From Peptoniphilus ovalis (lineage in GTDB: Bacteria; Bacillota; Clostridia; Tissierellales; Peptoniphilaceae), in assembly GCF_018919265.1 (NCBI RefSeq), contig NZ_JAHLQO010000005.1:124001-188000 (forward strand): a stretch of 64,000 bases of DNA, in the 5' to 3' direction. Shown piece after piece: positions 43,821-53,101 of this stretch (position 1 is its first letter; every line of letters starts with the position of its first letter). The position numbers and the translations under genes are program-made. The notes under the pieces are model-generated. The model was not told the origin of the DNA. It saw only the letters and a program-made list of their open reading frames with translations, and searched no databases.

Positions 43821-44801
43821 CTAAAGTGAATTATTGCAACAAAAGAGCTCATTTATAGCTCTGCCTATTTTGTGTCCATCGTGACGAACAAGTCTATCTT
43901 CAATGTCGATAAAATCGCCTTCAATTAATTTAATATTTCTATCGTTAAAATATTTTCTGTCATCATCTGTTACAAAAATTGGCTTGGAATCCTCTTTATT
44001 AAAATAATATTCGTAATAATTTTCTGGCGCCTTTTTATTATTTGCAATTACAATGTCTATTAAATCTTTTTTCATATGCTTACTAATTGCCTTTACATGA
44101 TCGCTAAGAGAGTAGCCTATTGTCTCTCCCCTTTGTGTCATAACATTTCCAATATATATTCTTTTTGCCTTTGTCTTTTCTAGTGCTTCATTAATTCCTG
44201 CAACTAAAAAGTTTGGAATTATCGAAGTGTAAAGTGAGCCCGGTCCAATTATTACTATATCAGCTTCATCTATTGCCTTTAGTGCTTCTTTATTTGCCTT
44301 TGGATAGTGTGGAATCATGCTCATTTTTTCGATAGAAGTGTCAAGTCTATAACACATCTTTGGAATATAGGATTCCCCCACAACTTTATCCTTTGAAGAA
44401 AACTCTGCAACTAAGTGAGTTTCATCAAAGGTAACTGGAAGTACCCTTCCCGTAATATTAAATACACTTGACATCTCCATTAGTGCCTTGTCAAAAGATC
44501 CGTTGATATCAGCAAGTGCTGCTATTAAAATATTTCCAACATTTTGATTTTTAAGTGTGCCTGAATTAAATCTGTACTCAATTAATTCTTTTAAAACTTC
44601 ATCTGTGTTTGACAGTGCAACAAGACATCTTCTCACATCTCCTGGAGGAAGGATTTTTAATTCTTCTCTTAGAATTCCACTTCCTCCGCCGTCATCAGAC
44701 ATAGAAACTATGGCAGAAATGTCTTTTGTGTAGTCCTTAAGTCCCTTTAAAACTGTAGAAATTCCCGTTCCACCGCCCAGGACTGCTATCTTTTTTTCCA
44801 T
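43821..44801 (-). CDS. glmR: gluconeogenesis factor GlmR (YvcK)
   Basis: 326 residues. GGGTGISTVLKGLK at the start and SMSDDGGGSGILREELKILPPGDVRRCL (seen as DDGGGSGILREELK) are the family motifs, binding UDP-sugars. In Bacillus the protein supports cell-wall precursor supply via GlmS and is controlled by UDP-GlcNAc. It overlaps rapZ by 16 bases. whiA, which usually follows, is missing here. Confidence 0.95.
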   Translation of the reverse strand: MEKKIAVLGGGTGISTVLKGLKDYTKDISAIVSMSDDGGGSGILREELKILPPGDVRRCLVALSNTDEVLKELIEYRFNSGTLKNQNVGNILIAALADINGSFDKALMEMSSVFNITGRVLPVTFDETHLVAEFSSKDKVVGESYIPKMCYRLDTSIEKMSMIPHYPKANKEALKAIDEADIVIIGPGSLYTSIIPNFLVAGINEALEKTKAKRIYIGNVMTQRGETIGYSLSDHVKAISKHMKKDLIDIVIANNKKAPENYYEYYFNKEDSKPIFVTDDDRKYFNDRNIKLIEGDFIDIEDRLVRHDGHKIGRAINELFCCNNSL

Positions 44802-45652
44802 AAATTTTTCTCCATATCTCTATGCGTTACATAGGTTGATGAATAATCTTTTTTTAGAATGCGTCCAATTTCTTCGGCAATTACAACGGAGCGATGGAAG
44901 CCACCAGTACATCCTATTCCAATTTTTAGGACTCTTTTTTGTTCAGTCATGTAATTTGGAATTAAAAATTTAAAAAAGTCTATTGCTCTTTCTAAAAATT
45001 CTTGTGTTACATCGAAGTTCAACACGAAATTTTTTACTTCTTCATCAAGTCCGTTGACATCTCTAAACTTTTCAATATAATATGGATTTGGAAGAAATCG
45101 CACATCCAAGACAATGTCTGCATCTTTTAAGATTCCGTCCTTGTAACCAAAGCTTGAAATTTCAATTGGAAAACTTTCCTTCTCATCGTAGGACATAAAT
45201 GCCATAATTTGATTTCTAAAATTTTTGGTAGAAAGTCCCGTTGTGTCAATTACAAAATCTGAATCCTGTTTTATCTTTTCTAATGCTGTTTCTTCGAACT
45301 TGTATCCTTCAACAATTGACTTATTCATTGGATGAGGGCGTCTTTGTTCCTTGTATCTTGCAATAATTGTCTCCATATCTGCATACAAAAATATAATTTT
45401 TAAATCAATATGCATGGATTTGATTTCATTGAGTGCATTATAAAGTGAGTCGAAAAATTCTCCCGACCTTAAATCCATTACAACTGCAACTTTTTCAAAG
45501 TTTTTGCTCTTTGCATCAAGTGCCATTTCACAAAATTTAGGTATTAGAGCAGGTGCGAGATTATCCATTGCATAATAGCCCATGTCTTCAAAGACATCTA
45601 GCGCAAAACTTTTGCCTGATCCGCTCATTCCCGTAATTATAATTAATTGCAT
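44786..45652 (-). CDS. rapZ: RNase adapter/nucleotide-binding protein RapZ (YvcJ)
   Basis: 288 residues. Walker A is GMSGSGKSFAL (about 8-18). YYAMDNLAPALIPKF, RRPHP and the C-terminal IGIGCTGGFHRSVVIAE motif are standard. In Gram-negatives RapZ regulates GlmS mRNA turnover, whereas in Firmicutes the role (YvcJ) is less clear. It starts directly after murB and overlaps glmR. Confidence 0.95.
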   Translation of the reverse strand: MQLIIITGMSGSGKSFALDVFEDMGYYAMDNLAPALIPKFCEMALDAKSKNFEKVAVVMDLRSGEFFDSLYNALNEIKSMHIDLKIIFLYADMETIIARYKEQRRPHPMNKSIVEGYKFEETALEKIKQDSDFVIDTTGLSTKNFRNQIMAFMSYDEKESFPIEISSFGYKDGILKDADIVLDVRFLPNPYYIEKFRDVNGLDEEVKNFVLNFDVTQEFLERAIDFFKFLIPNYMTEQKRVLKIGIGCTGGFHRSVVIAEEIGRILKKDYSSTYVTHRDMEKNLWKKR

Positions 45653-46546
45653 TTAATCACCAATTATCTTTACTTCTCTTTCGAGATTTACTCCAAATCT
45701 ATCTCTTACAATTTTTTGAACTGTCTCTATTGTCTCTATTACATCCATTGCCGTTGCATTATTTTTATTTACAACAAAACCGCAGTGCTTTTCGCTAACT
45801 CCTGCTCCCCTGTGAGTAAAGCCACGAAGTCCCGAATCATCTATTAATTTTCCTGCAAAATATCCTTCTGGTCTTTTAAAAGTTGAGCCTGCAGAAGGAA
45901 GATTTAGCGGCTGCTTATCTCTTCTTCTCTCATCAAATTCTTCGTACTTAGCTCTTATTTCATCTTTATTTCCATGTTCAAGTAAAAAACTTGCACCAAG
46001 CACAATTAAGTCTCTCTCTTGAACTACGGAATGTCTGTAAGAAAATTTCATCTCGTGAAGGGGAAGCTCAATTACATTTAAATCTTCGTCAAGAAGTCTC
46101 ACAGATTTTATTACATTTTTAAGCTCTCCATCATAGGCACCTGCATTCATTACAACTCCCCCGCCAAGAGAACCTGGTATGCCGTGGGCAAATTCAAGGC
46201 CTTTAAGAGAGTTTTCCATTGCAAATTCTGAAAGTCTCTTCATAGAAATTCCTGCTCCAGCATAAATCTCGTTATCCGAAACTTTTTCTATTTCATTTAG
46301 CCTTCCCTTTAGCTTAATTATTATTCCGTCAAATCCATTGTCTTTGACAATAATATTAGTACAATTCCCTAAAATATAATATTTATAATTATTCTCCTTA
46401 ATCACTTTTAATATTTCAATTAGAGATTCTTCGTCCTTAGGTTTTATTAAAAGTTCAGCTGGACCACCTACATTAAATGAAGTGTGGTTTTTCATAGGTT
46501 CATCGTAGTAAAATTCCCCAAGATTTTCATTTATATTAAATTTCAT
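45653..46546 (-). CDS. murB: UDP-N-acetylenolpyruvoylglucosamine reductase
   Basis: 297 residues from the ATG at 46546, preceded by GAGGTG; a TTG four codons earlier is less likely. It reduces UDP-GlcNAc-enolpyruvate to UDP-MurNAc with NADPH and FAD. FNVGGPAELLIKP, GIPGSLGGGVVMNAGAYDGE and SAGSTFKRPEGYFAGKLID show the FAD site and the catalytic Ser (SAGSTF). It heads a murB-rapZ-glmR cluster. Confidence 0.95.
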   Translation of the reverse strand: MKFNINENLGEFYYDEPMKNHTSFNVGGPAELLIKPKDEESLIEILKVIKENNYKYYILGNCTNIIVKDNGFDGIIIKLKGRLNEIEKVSDNEIYAGAGISMKRLSEFAMENSLKGLEFAHGIPGSLGGGVVMNAGAYDGELKNVIKSVRLLDEDLNVIELPLHEMKFSYRHSVVQERDLIVLGASFLLEHGNKDEIRAKYEEFDERRRDKQPLNLPSAGSTFKRPEGYFAGKLIDDSGLRGFTHRGAGVSEKHCGFVVNKNNATAMDVIETIETVQKIVRDRFGVNLEREVKIIGD

Positions 46547-46691
46547 AAAACACCTCAATTTATTATTACTTTAATTATATCATTAAAGGCAATTAATATT
46601 TAGACTTAAAAGATTAAAAAACGCTTTGTTTTATCTCATTATCTTAGGGTATAAAAAAATTAAGACCATGTATATGATAAAGGAGGAATTT

Positions 46692-47195
46692 ATGAAGAAA
46701 GTTGCAATATTACTAGAAAATTTATTCAATGCACAAGAATTTATATACCCTTACCATAGATTACGTGAAGATTTTGAGGTGCATGTAATTAGTCCAGAAA
46801 AGGGCAAAGAATACAAATCAGAAAATGGCGAAAAATTTACAAGCACTCACGAAATTTCAGAAGTTTCTGCGTCTGATTATGAAGGAGTATACATCCCTGG
46901 TGGATATTCTCCTGATAAAATGCGTGTCAACGAAGATTTGTTAAAATTTGTTTCAGCACTGAATGATGCTAAAAAACCAATTGCCACAGTATGTCACGGA
47001 CCTTGGGTTCTTGCTTCTGCAATTGATTTAAAGGGCAAAAAAGTTACAAGCACTAAAAATATTAAAGATGATTTAGTACACGCAGGTGCTGATTGGGTGG
47101 ACGAAGAAGTTGTTGTTTGCGAAAACATTGTTACAAGTCGTACACCAGTAGATTTACCAGCTCATGTTAAGGCATTTGTAAATCTATTAAAATAA
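46692..47195 (+). CDS. DJ-1/PfpI family protein
   Basis: 167 residues from the ATG at 46692, which has AGGAGG upstream; the frame extends back to 46626 without support. The nucleophile elbow ATVCHGPWVLA (Cys-His) and the YIPGGYSPDKMRV loop are typical of PfpI/YhbO-type proteins, reported as deglycases or proteases and linked to stress. Its own terminator follows immediately. Confidence 0.92.
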   Translation: MKKVAILLENLFNAQEFIYPYHRLREDFEVHVISPEKGKEYKSENGEKFTSTHEISEVSASDYEGVYIPGGYSPDKMRVNEDLLKFVSALNDAKKPIATVCHGPWVLASAIDLKGKKVTSTKNIKDDLVHAGADWVDEEVVVCENIVTSRTPVDLPAHVKAFVNLLK

Positions 47196-47205
47196 TTTGG
47201 CTTTT

Positions 47206-47229
47206 AGGGTGCTTCGGCACTCTTTTTTT
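47206..47229 (+). terminator. intrinsic terminator after the DJ-1/PfpI gene
   Basis: AGGGTGC, TTCG tetraloop, GCACTCT, then T7. It ends 12 bases before the next start, so the aldehyde dehydrogenase gene relies on readthrough or a promoter inside the upstream gene. Confidence 0.88.
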
Positions 47230-47241
47230 ATTGGAGGATTT

Positions 47242-48639
47242 ATGAAGCATACAGATTTTAACGAAATTGAAGAAAAATTTAATAAAATTAGTAACTTTTA
47301 TAATTCTAAGAAAACTAAAGATATACTCTTTCGCAAAAATCAATTGAAATCTCTTTTAAAAACTATTCAAAATCACAAGGAAGATATTTATGCTGCTTTA
47401 AAAAAAGATTTAAACAAGAGCAGTCGTGAAGCATTTTTGACAGAATATCTATTAGTAGTAGAAGAAATAAATCACATGACTAATCATTTATCTTCTTATG
47501 CCAAGACTAAAAAGAAATTCCCTGGAATGACACAAGTTCCTGGCATTTTAGAAATTAGAAAAGAATCTTTTGGAAAAGTTTTAATAATAAGTCCTTGGAA
47601 TTATCCTTTCCAACTTGCAATGGTGCCATTAATAGGTGCAATCGCTGCAGGAAATACTGTGATTTTAAAACCTTCTGAATTTTCTCAAAGCACTAGCGAT
47701 GTTCTGGAATTGATATTAAAAGAAGCCTTATATGAAGGTCTATGTGAAGTTGTATTTGGAGAAGCAGAAGAGGCCGAGTATCTTTTAAATCTCAATTTTG
47801 ATAAAATATTTTTCACTGGAAATCCTAGAGTTGGAAAAATTGTAATGGAGAATGCAGCAAAAAATTTAATTCCCGTAACACTTGAACTTGGTGGCAAGTC
47901 CCCTGCAATTATTCATGCTTCAGCTGATATAAAAGATGCAGCTAAAAAAATTGCCTTTGGTAAAACTATGAATTCAGGACAAACTTGTGTTGCACCAGAC
48001 TTTGTATTAGTTCCTAAGTATTTGAAAGAAGAATTTATTTCTGAAATTTTAAGAGTATTTGATGAGTCCTTTCCCACTGAAAAATATTTTAGAAGGTACT
48101 ATCCATGGATGAATAAGGAAACTAGATTTAATAGGATGATTGAGCTTTTAGAAGGATTGGAAGTTCTAACAAATAAAGATAGTATTTTCTTTAGAGACAC
48201 ACTTCAAATTTTTCCATGCGTAGTTGATGAACCTTCATGGGAATATAGAATTATGCAGGAAGAAATATTTGGGCCACTTCTTCCAGTTTTAACTTATGAA
48301 AGTGAAGATGAACTTTTTAAATTATTTAAAAATAAAGAAAAACCACTTGCACTCTATGTGTTTTCAGAGGATAAAAAATTTGTAGAAAATACTGTACAAG
48401 AAATTGACAGTGGAGGAGTTTGTGTAAATGATACACTCCTTCATATATCATCAAGTAAAGCACCCTTTGGAGGAGTTGGAAACTCAGGAATGGGAGAGTA
48501 TCATGGGAAATATAGCTTTGATACTTTTTCTAGAGAAAGGACAGTTTTGAAAAAATTTAAGTTTTTTGACTTTGGGTTTAGGTATCATCCTTTTAAAGAA
48601 AGTTTTATGTATGAGGTTTTAAGGAGGATTTATAAATAA
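47242..48639 (+). CDS. aldehyde dehydrogenase (class 3-like)
   Basis: 465 residues from the ATG at 47242 with TTGGAGG upstream. Active-site Cys in MNSGQTCVAPDFV, general-base Glu in VTLELGGKSPAI, and Asn in ISPWNYPFQLAM (the cofactor loop). It resembles the short class 3 ALDH proteins that oxidise medium-chain or fatty aldehydes, with a C-terminal FRYHPFKESFM segment. NAD or NADP use is undetermined. It sits 12 bases after a terminator hairpin. Confidence 0.93.
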   Translation: MKHTDFNEIEEKFNKISNFYNSKKTKDILFRKNQLKSLLKTIQNHKEDIYAALKKDLNKSSREAFLTEYLLVVEEINHMTNHLSSYAKTKKKFPGMTQVPGILEIRKESFGKVLIISPWNYPFQLAMVPLIGAIAAGNTVILKPSEFSQSTSDVLELILKEALYEGLCEVVFGEAEEAEYLLNLNFDKIFFTGNPRVGKIVMENAAKNLIPVTLELGGKSPAIIHASADIKDAAKKIAFGKTMNSGQTCVAPDFVLVPKYLKEEFISEILRVFDESFPTEKYFRRYYPWMNKETRFNRMIELLEGLEVLTNKDSIFFRDTLQIFPCVVDEPSWEYRIMQEEIFGPLLPVLTYESEDELFKLFKNKEKPLALYVFSEDKKFVENTVQEIDSGGVCVNDTLLHISSSKAPFGGVGNSGMGEYHGKYSFDTFSRERTVLKKFKFFDFGFRYHPFKESFMYEVLRRIYK

Positions 48640-48690
48640 GTTTTGGGATAATTTTGATTATGTTTTTTGTAAAGCTGAAGCTTTGAATTA

Positions 48691-48826
48691 ATTTGTAGGG
48701 GCATTAGGACGTTGCGATGAAGCCCTAGCACAAAATCTATGATTTTGTAGCAGGTCTCATGCCACTATTTGTCCAAATCTTTGATTTGGCAACAAATATC
48801 GGCTGCTCCTAATCCCCTCCAAAAAT
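48691..48826 (+). repeat. stand-alone stem II module of the structured element
   Basis: Closed by GGGGCATTAGGA (48699) and TCCTAATCCCC (48807). Interior has the module CCCTAGCACAAAATC, loop, GATTTTGTAGCAGG, then GTCTCATGCCACTATTTGTCC and a CCAAATC/GATTTGG hairpin, as in 19803-19890. It lacks stem I, showing that stem II can occur alone. 48640-48690 and 48827-48908 hold no other evident signal. Confidence 0.82.
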
Positions 48827-48908
48827 AAAAATAAAAACTTATTTTAAGAAAATATTAAATTAATTTTTAAAATTATAGTACTTATACTATTAATACATAA
48901 TTATAAAA

Positions 48909-48932
48909 AGGGCAGTCCTAAAGGACAGCCCT
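48909..48932. repeat. GGGCAGTCC/GGACAGCCC hairpin
   Basis: AGGGCAGTCC, loop TAAA, GGACAGCCCT. It is a close relative of the 19246-19269 hairpin with the same TAAA loop, here with one A-A mismatch and no T-run, so it is a repeat more than a terminator. Confidence 0.7.
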
Positions 48933-48990
48933 AAAATTCTAAAAAATATTTTTATAAACTTTTTCAAGTTTATATTTTTCTAAAATATTA

Positions 48991-49461
48991 TTATAAATAT
49001 TTCTTAATATCTTCCTCAATATCTTCTGGAGTAGTTGCAGAAGCAAATCTATCAACTACATTTCCTTCTCTATCTATTAAAAATTTTGTAAAATTCCACT
49101 TAATTCTATCTCCAGCAATTCCGCCTTGTTCTGATTTAAGGAAAGTGTAAAGTGGATCTTCATTTTTTCCATTTACATCAATTTTTGACATCATTGGAAA
49201 GCTAACGCTAAATGTCAAATCACAGAAGTTTTTAATTTCTTCATTTGTTCCTGGTTCTTGACCGCCAAATTGATTGCATGGAAATCCCAAGATTACAAAA
49301 CCTTCATCTTTGTATTTTTGATACAAATCTTCAAGTCCCTTGTATTGTTTTGTAAATCCACATTTACTTGCAGTATTTACTATTAGCACAATTTTTCCCT
49401 TAAACTCTTCCATCGAAAGGTCGTTTCCATCAATATCTTTAACTGTATAATCGTAAAACAT
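48991..49461 (-). CDS. glutathione peroxidase family protein
   Basis: 156 residues. The peroxidatic residue is Cys34 (NTASKCGFTKQY), not selenocysteine. The catalytic Gln is in FPCNQFGGQEPG and the Trp in KWNFTKFLID. In bacteria lacking glutathione such proteins usually use thioredoxin. It protects against hydroperoxides. AGGAGG precedes the ATG. Upstream is the ferritin gene on the same strand, separated by a terminator. Confidence 0.95.
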   Translation of the reverse strand: MFYDYTVKDIDGNDLSMEEFKGKIVLIVNTASKCGFTKQYKGLEDLYQKYKDEGFVILGFPCNQFGGQEPGTNEEIKNFCDLTFSVSFPMMSKIDVNGKNEDPLYTFLKSEQGGIAGDRIKWNFTKFLIDREGNVVDRFASATTPEDIEEDIKKYL

Positions 49462-49479
49462 AATTCCTCCTAAAATAAA

Positions 49480-49506
49480 AAAGATACCCCATAAGGAGTA
49501 TCTTTA
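49480..49506 (-). terminator. intrinsic terminator of ferritin
   Basis: Read on the minus strand: AAAGATACTCC, loop TTATG, GGGTATCTTTTTT, with one U-G wobble. Confidence 0.88.
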
Positions 49507-49512
49507 TAAAAA

Positions 49513-49992
49513 TTATCTTTGTCCAAGTTCTCCATCGTAAATATAAAGACCTGCCCAGCTTTCGTTGATTCTTTCAAGTCTTTCGATGATTCCTCTAAAT
49601 GTATCTTCTTCTTCAACTTGTTCGTCAACAAACCATTGTAAAACTGATTTTGCTCTGTGATCATTTTCTTCAATAGCTAAATCATAAAGTTCGTGAATTC
49701 TCTTTGTTACTTCTTTTTCATGTTCTAATGCAGTTTTGAAAGTTTCTGTAAAGTTACCAAATTCTTCTTGTGGCTTTGGAATTTCTGCAAGAACTGGTTT
49801 TTCATCTATATCAAATAAAAATTCTCTAAATTTTTCAGCGTGTTCGAATTCTTCTTCGGCTTGTTTGTAAAAGAAGTGAGCGAAACCGTCCATGCCCTTG
49901 TCTTTTACATAGTGTGCCATAGAGATATAAATATATCCTGATTCGATTTCAAAATTGTATTGTTCATTTATTGCTTTTATTAATTTACTCAT
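49513..49992 (-). CDS. ftnA: ferritin
   Basis: 159 residues forming the four-helix ferritin fold: EIESGYIYISMAHYVKD with the first Glu ligand, then EEEFEHAEKFREFLFD with the E-x-x-H ligand pair, and QWFVDEQVEEEDTF near 125. These match bacterial non-haem ferritins (Ftn type) that store iron. AGGAGGAAT precedes the ATG. An additional iron-oxidising protein of the EncFtn type lies at 3349. Confidence 0.95.
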   Translation of the reverse strand: MSKLIKAINEQYNFEIESGYIYISMAHYVKDKGMDGFAHFFYKQAEEEFEHAEKFREFLFDIDEKPVLAEIPKPQEEFGNFTETFKTALEHEKEVTKRIHELYDLAIEENDHRAKSVLQWFVDEQVEEEDTFRGIIERLERINESWAGLYIYDGELGQR

Positions 49993-50074
49993 AATAATGA
50001 TTCCTCCTAAAATTTATTTTCATTGGCCTATCGCCTCTACATTTATTATACCCTGATTTTATCAGTCTAAACAT

Positions 50075-52198
50075 TTAAGTGCTAATTCCTAAATTATCTA
50101 GAGAAATATTTATATCATCTTTTAAATTAAATTCAATTTTATTTATGTCATCTGTATTAAATTCCGGATTTTTTTTCTTAAAATCTTCAAGTGGAATTCT
50201 CACCGTTTGTGGTGCATACATATTTAAATAATCATCAAGTAAATAATCAAATTTGTATTTAAAAGTCTTAGTCATTGGCGTTAGATTTATATAATCTTTC
50301 AAATTAACTCTTGCAGTATTTCCCCAAGAATCTTGAAGTTCTACATCAATACTATTAGCCACATCGACATTTTCTTCATTTACAATGTCAAATTGCAAAG
50401 TGCTTCCGCTGAAGTTTATCTTTTCACTAAGTCTTATGGAATACTTACTATCTTCTTTTGAATTTAGAAAAACTGCCTTAGAATCTGAACTAGAAAGTCC
50501 ATATTCTTGGCTGTCCTCATAAATTTTTCTCATATCGTTAAAACTTATGATGCCACCATTAACTGAAGCTGTTAATAAATCATAATCTTCTTCAAAGTTT
50601 GAAATATTTTCAAAACCTGACTCCATGTATCTTGAATAGTAATTTGTTTCCGGGAAGTCTTCGTATTCATAAGGTCCTTTTTTAAAAAGTTCTCTATTGT
50701 ATATTTTTCCAAATGAGTTTTCTAAAAAGTTTAAAGTGTAAAGGCATAGTATTTTTTCTTGGTCCTTTGCCCTTAGTAATTCTTTGCGATTTAAGAAAAA
50801 TCCTTCAGGCGGATCATTGTCAAAGTCCTTCCAAAGTGAATTGAAGTTTCCATGATTACCATATCCAAAATAAACTGCTGCCTTAAAATAATCACTCTCA
50901 GAGGAAAAATTCACATTGTCATATTGAAGCATGCTTTCAAATCCTTCTACGTCAGAATCATTTGTCCCGCCTATTGCAAGATAATTTACATCTTTAAGCA
51001 TTAGATAACTATCAGCAGGTCTGTATTGGTCGTAAGTTCCCGCAACAGAAATAATTCCTAAAATATTAAAATTATAATCATGCTTAATATTTCCATTATC
51101 TGGATGAAGGTTTAAGTCGTTGAAATTATAAGCAATTGCCGCTGCTTCTGCTCCTCTTGAATGACCCATTAGTGCAATTTTTGAAGTGTCAAATCTATTG
51201 TATAACACACTAGATTCATCTCTATTTCTTTTGGAAATATTTTTTATATTTTCAAGAAGCAGCACTGCCCTTGCATCATTTTCATTTGAAAGTCCAAATT
51301 TTAAAAATCCATTTAACATATTCATATCAACAGATACAACTGCAATTCCTCTTTTTGCAAGATATTTGCCAAGATAATTGTAGCCAAGATAATTTTTTGT
51401 AGTAAATCTGTGATTTCCATGGGCAACGAAAAGAATTGGAGCATTTTTAACTCCCTTTGGTGCATAAATTCTTCCTGCTACGCTAACTTCATCAAGTCCC
51501 TTATTAAAATATTTCTTTCTAACTTTTTTTGTTCTCTTATTAGCTCCCACAAATTTTGTAAGATTAACTGGAGTTCCTTCATAGTCTATTATTTCAACTT
51601 GATATTTTTCAGCTTTTGATGAAATTTTATTTTTTTCAACTTCAGGTGTATAGATGACTTTTGAATCAAATCCTGGAAAAGCCATAAAAAATATTAAAGC
51701 CGCAATAATTATTCCACTTGGCACTGCAAATACAAGTGATTTTTTATTTTTATTTTTTATAAAACTTGTAATAGACTTTGAAAAAGCTACTACAACTATA
51801 AATGAAACTGCAATAAAAATAATATTGAAGTAATCTATATCCACATCATAAAGTGTTTCGTTATAAAAATATTTTAAAGCCCAAATTAAAATTATATATG
51901 TAGCAAGATTTTTTGCTCTAACTCTTTTTAACAAAAACATTAAGTGCTTTAAAATTTCTGCAAAAACAAAAAATAAAATAAAAAATATTGCACTTATTAA
52001 TAAAACTGAAGCAACTGTAGGAATATTTAAATCAGTTAAATAATAATAGAAAAAAGTGGAAGCAAATAGTGAAATTATTATTGAAATTATTATTTGAAAA
52101 CTTCTAGCATCTCCAAAGTGCTTTTTAAAAAATTGATTTATTTTAGTTGTTATTTTAATTAAAAAATTGTTAATTCTCATAATAATAGGATAAGCCAA
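50075..52198 (-). CDS. large membrane-anchored alpha/beta hydrolase
   Basis: 707 residues. About six N-terminal hydrophobic helices (to about 190) are followed by an alpha/beta hydrolase domain: FVAHGNHRFTTKNYLG (oxyanion region), and the nucleophile elbow MGHSRGAEAAAIAYN with Ser in GHSRG. A late D and H are less certain; YFGYGNHGNFNS is a possible His loop. A beta-rich C-terminal part follows. Start: TTG at 52198 with AAGGA six bases before it; the ATG at 52180 lacks a site. Substrate unknown. Confidence 0.75.
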   Translation of the reverse strand: MAYPIIMRINNFLIKITTKINQFFKKHFGDARSFQIIISIIISLFASTFFYYYLTDLNIPTVASVLLISAIFFILFFVFAEILKHLMFLLKRVRAKNLATYIILIWALKYFYNETLYDVDIDYFNIIFIAVSFIVVVAFSKSITSFIKNKNKKSLVFAVPSGIIIAALIFFMAFPGFDSKVIYTPEVEKNKISSKAEKYQVEIIDYEGTPVNLTKFVGANKRTKKVRKKYFNKGLDEVSVAGRIYAPKGVKNAPILFVAHGNHRFTTKNYLGYNYLGKYLAKRGIAVVSVDMNMLNGFLKFGLSNENDARAVLLLENIKNISKRNRDESSVLYNRFDTSKIALMGHSRGAEAAAIAYNFNDLNLHPDNGNIKHDYNFNILGIISVAGTYDQYRPADSYLMLKDVNYLAIGGTNDSDVEGFESMLQYDNVNFSSESDYFKAAVYFGYGNHGNFNSLWKDFDNDPPEGFFLNRKELLRAKDQEKILCLYTLNFLENSFGKIYNRELFKKGPYEYEDFPETNYYSRYMESGFENISNFEEDYDLLTASVNGGIISFNDMRKIYEDSQEYGLSSSDSKAVFLNSKEDSKYSIRLSEKINFSGSTLQFDIVNEENVDVANSIDVELQDSWGNTARVNLKDYINLTPMTKTFKYKFDYLLDDYLNMYAPQTVRIPLEDFKKKNPEFNTDDINKIEFNLKDDINISLDNLGIST

Positions 52199-52207
52199 AG
52201 CTTATCC

Positions 52208-53101
52208 TTAATCCCTCTCTAACTCTACTAATTCACTTTCGTCGTATTCTTCTACATTAAGTGATTTAGATTCATTTATAAAAGTTTTATTAAATTCTCT
52301 TGTTCTTCTCAAATCTGAAATATCCAGATATTCTACTTCTTTGCCATCGTCCACTTCATAAAATACTTTTACAAGTTCTTGAATAGTGTAAGTATCCATA
52401 ACTGTTGCCCTGCCTCTTTTTGTTTTAACAATTTCTCCAGGTCTTGGCATTAATTTATTGATGCACTCGTATCCATCTTGTTCGTATTTCAAGCAGCACA
52501 TAAGTCTTCCACAAATTCCAGAAATCTTACTTGGATTTAGGCTTAAGTTCTGATCCTTTGCCATTTTTATAGAAACTGGGCTAAATTCGGATAAAAATGT
52601 AGAGCAGCATGTCGCCCTTCCGCAACATCCAAGTCCTCCAACTAATTTCGCCTCGTCTCTTACTCCAATTTGTCTAAGCTCAATTCTAGTTTTAAAAATA
52701 GCCGCAAGGTCTCTAACTAATTCTCTAAAGTCAATTCTTCCGTCGGCTGTGAAATAAAATAAAAGCTTTGATCTATCAAATGTATACTCACAGGAAATGA
52801 GTTTCATATCAAGATTGTGTTCCTTTATTTTTTGCTCGCAAATAATTATTGCTTCTCTTGCCTTATTTCTATTTTCCACATTGATATTTTCATCTTCTTC
52901 AGTTGCAACTCGTATTACTGGCTTTAATTCGCCCTTTATTGAATCTTCGTCAACTTCCTTTAAAAGTTTTAAAGTTCCAAATTCAAGACCTCTAATGGTC
53001 TCAACAATTACATTTTCTTCTAATTCTAAATCTATATCAATGGGATCAAAATAATAGATTTTGCCAGTTCTTTTAAACCTAACTCCAGCTACCTCTATCA
53101 T
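52208..53101 (-). CDS. ricT: PSP1-domain protein RicT (YaaT)
   Basis: 297 residues. The Cys-rich motif CGRATCCSTF and CGRLMCCLKYE, together with GGLGCCG, is typical of YaaT/RicT, which joins RicA and RicF in an iron-sulphur complex that promotes mRNA processing by RNase Y. Four bases overlap holB. Position after holB matches the Bacillus yaa cluster order. Confidence 0.95.
   Translation of the reverse strand: MIEVAGVRFKRTGKIYYFDPIDIDLELEENVIVETIRGLEFGTLKLLKEVDEDSIKGELKPVIRVATEEDENINVENRNKAREAIIICEQKIKEHNLDMKLISCEYTFDRSKLLFYFTADGRIDFRELVRDLAAIFKTRIELRQIGVRDEAKLVGGLGCCGRATCCSTFLSEFSPVSIKMAKDQNLSLNPSKISGICGRLMCCLKYEQDGYECINKLMPRPGEIVKTKRGRATVMDTYTIQELVKVFYEVDDGKEVEYLDISDLRRTREFNKTFINESKSLNVEEYDESELVELERD

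Noticed and set aside
48991-49461. Selenocysteine glutathione peroxidase
   Set aside because: The catalytic position is encoded as Cys, and there is no in-frame TGA.
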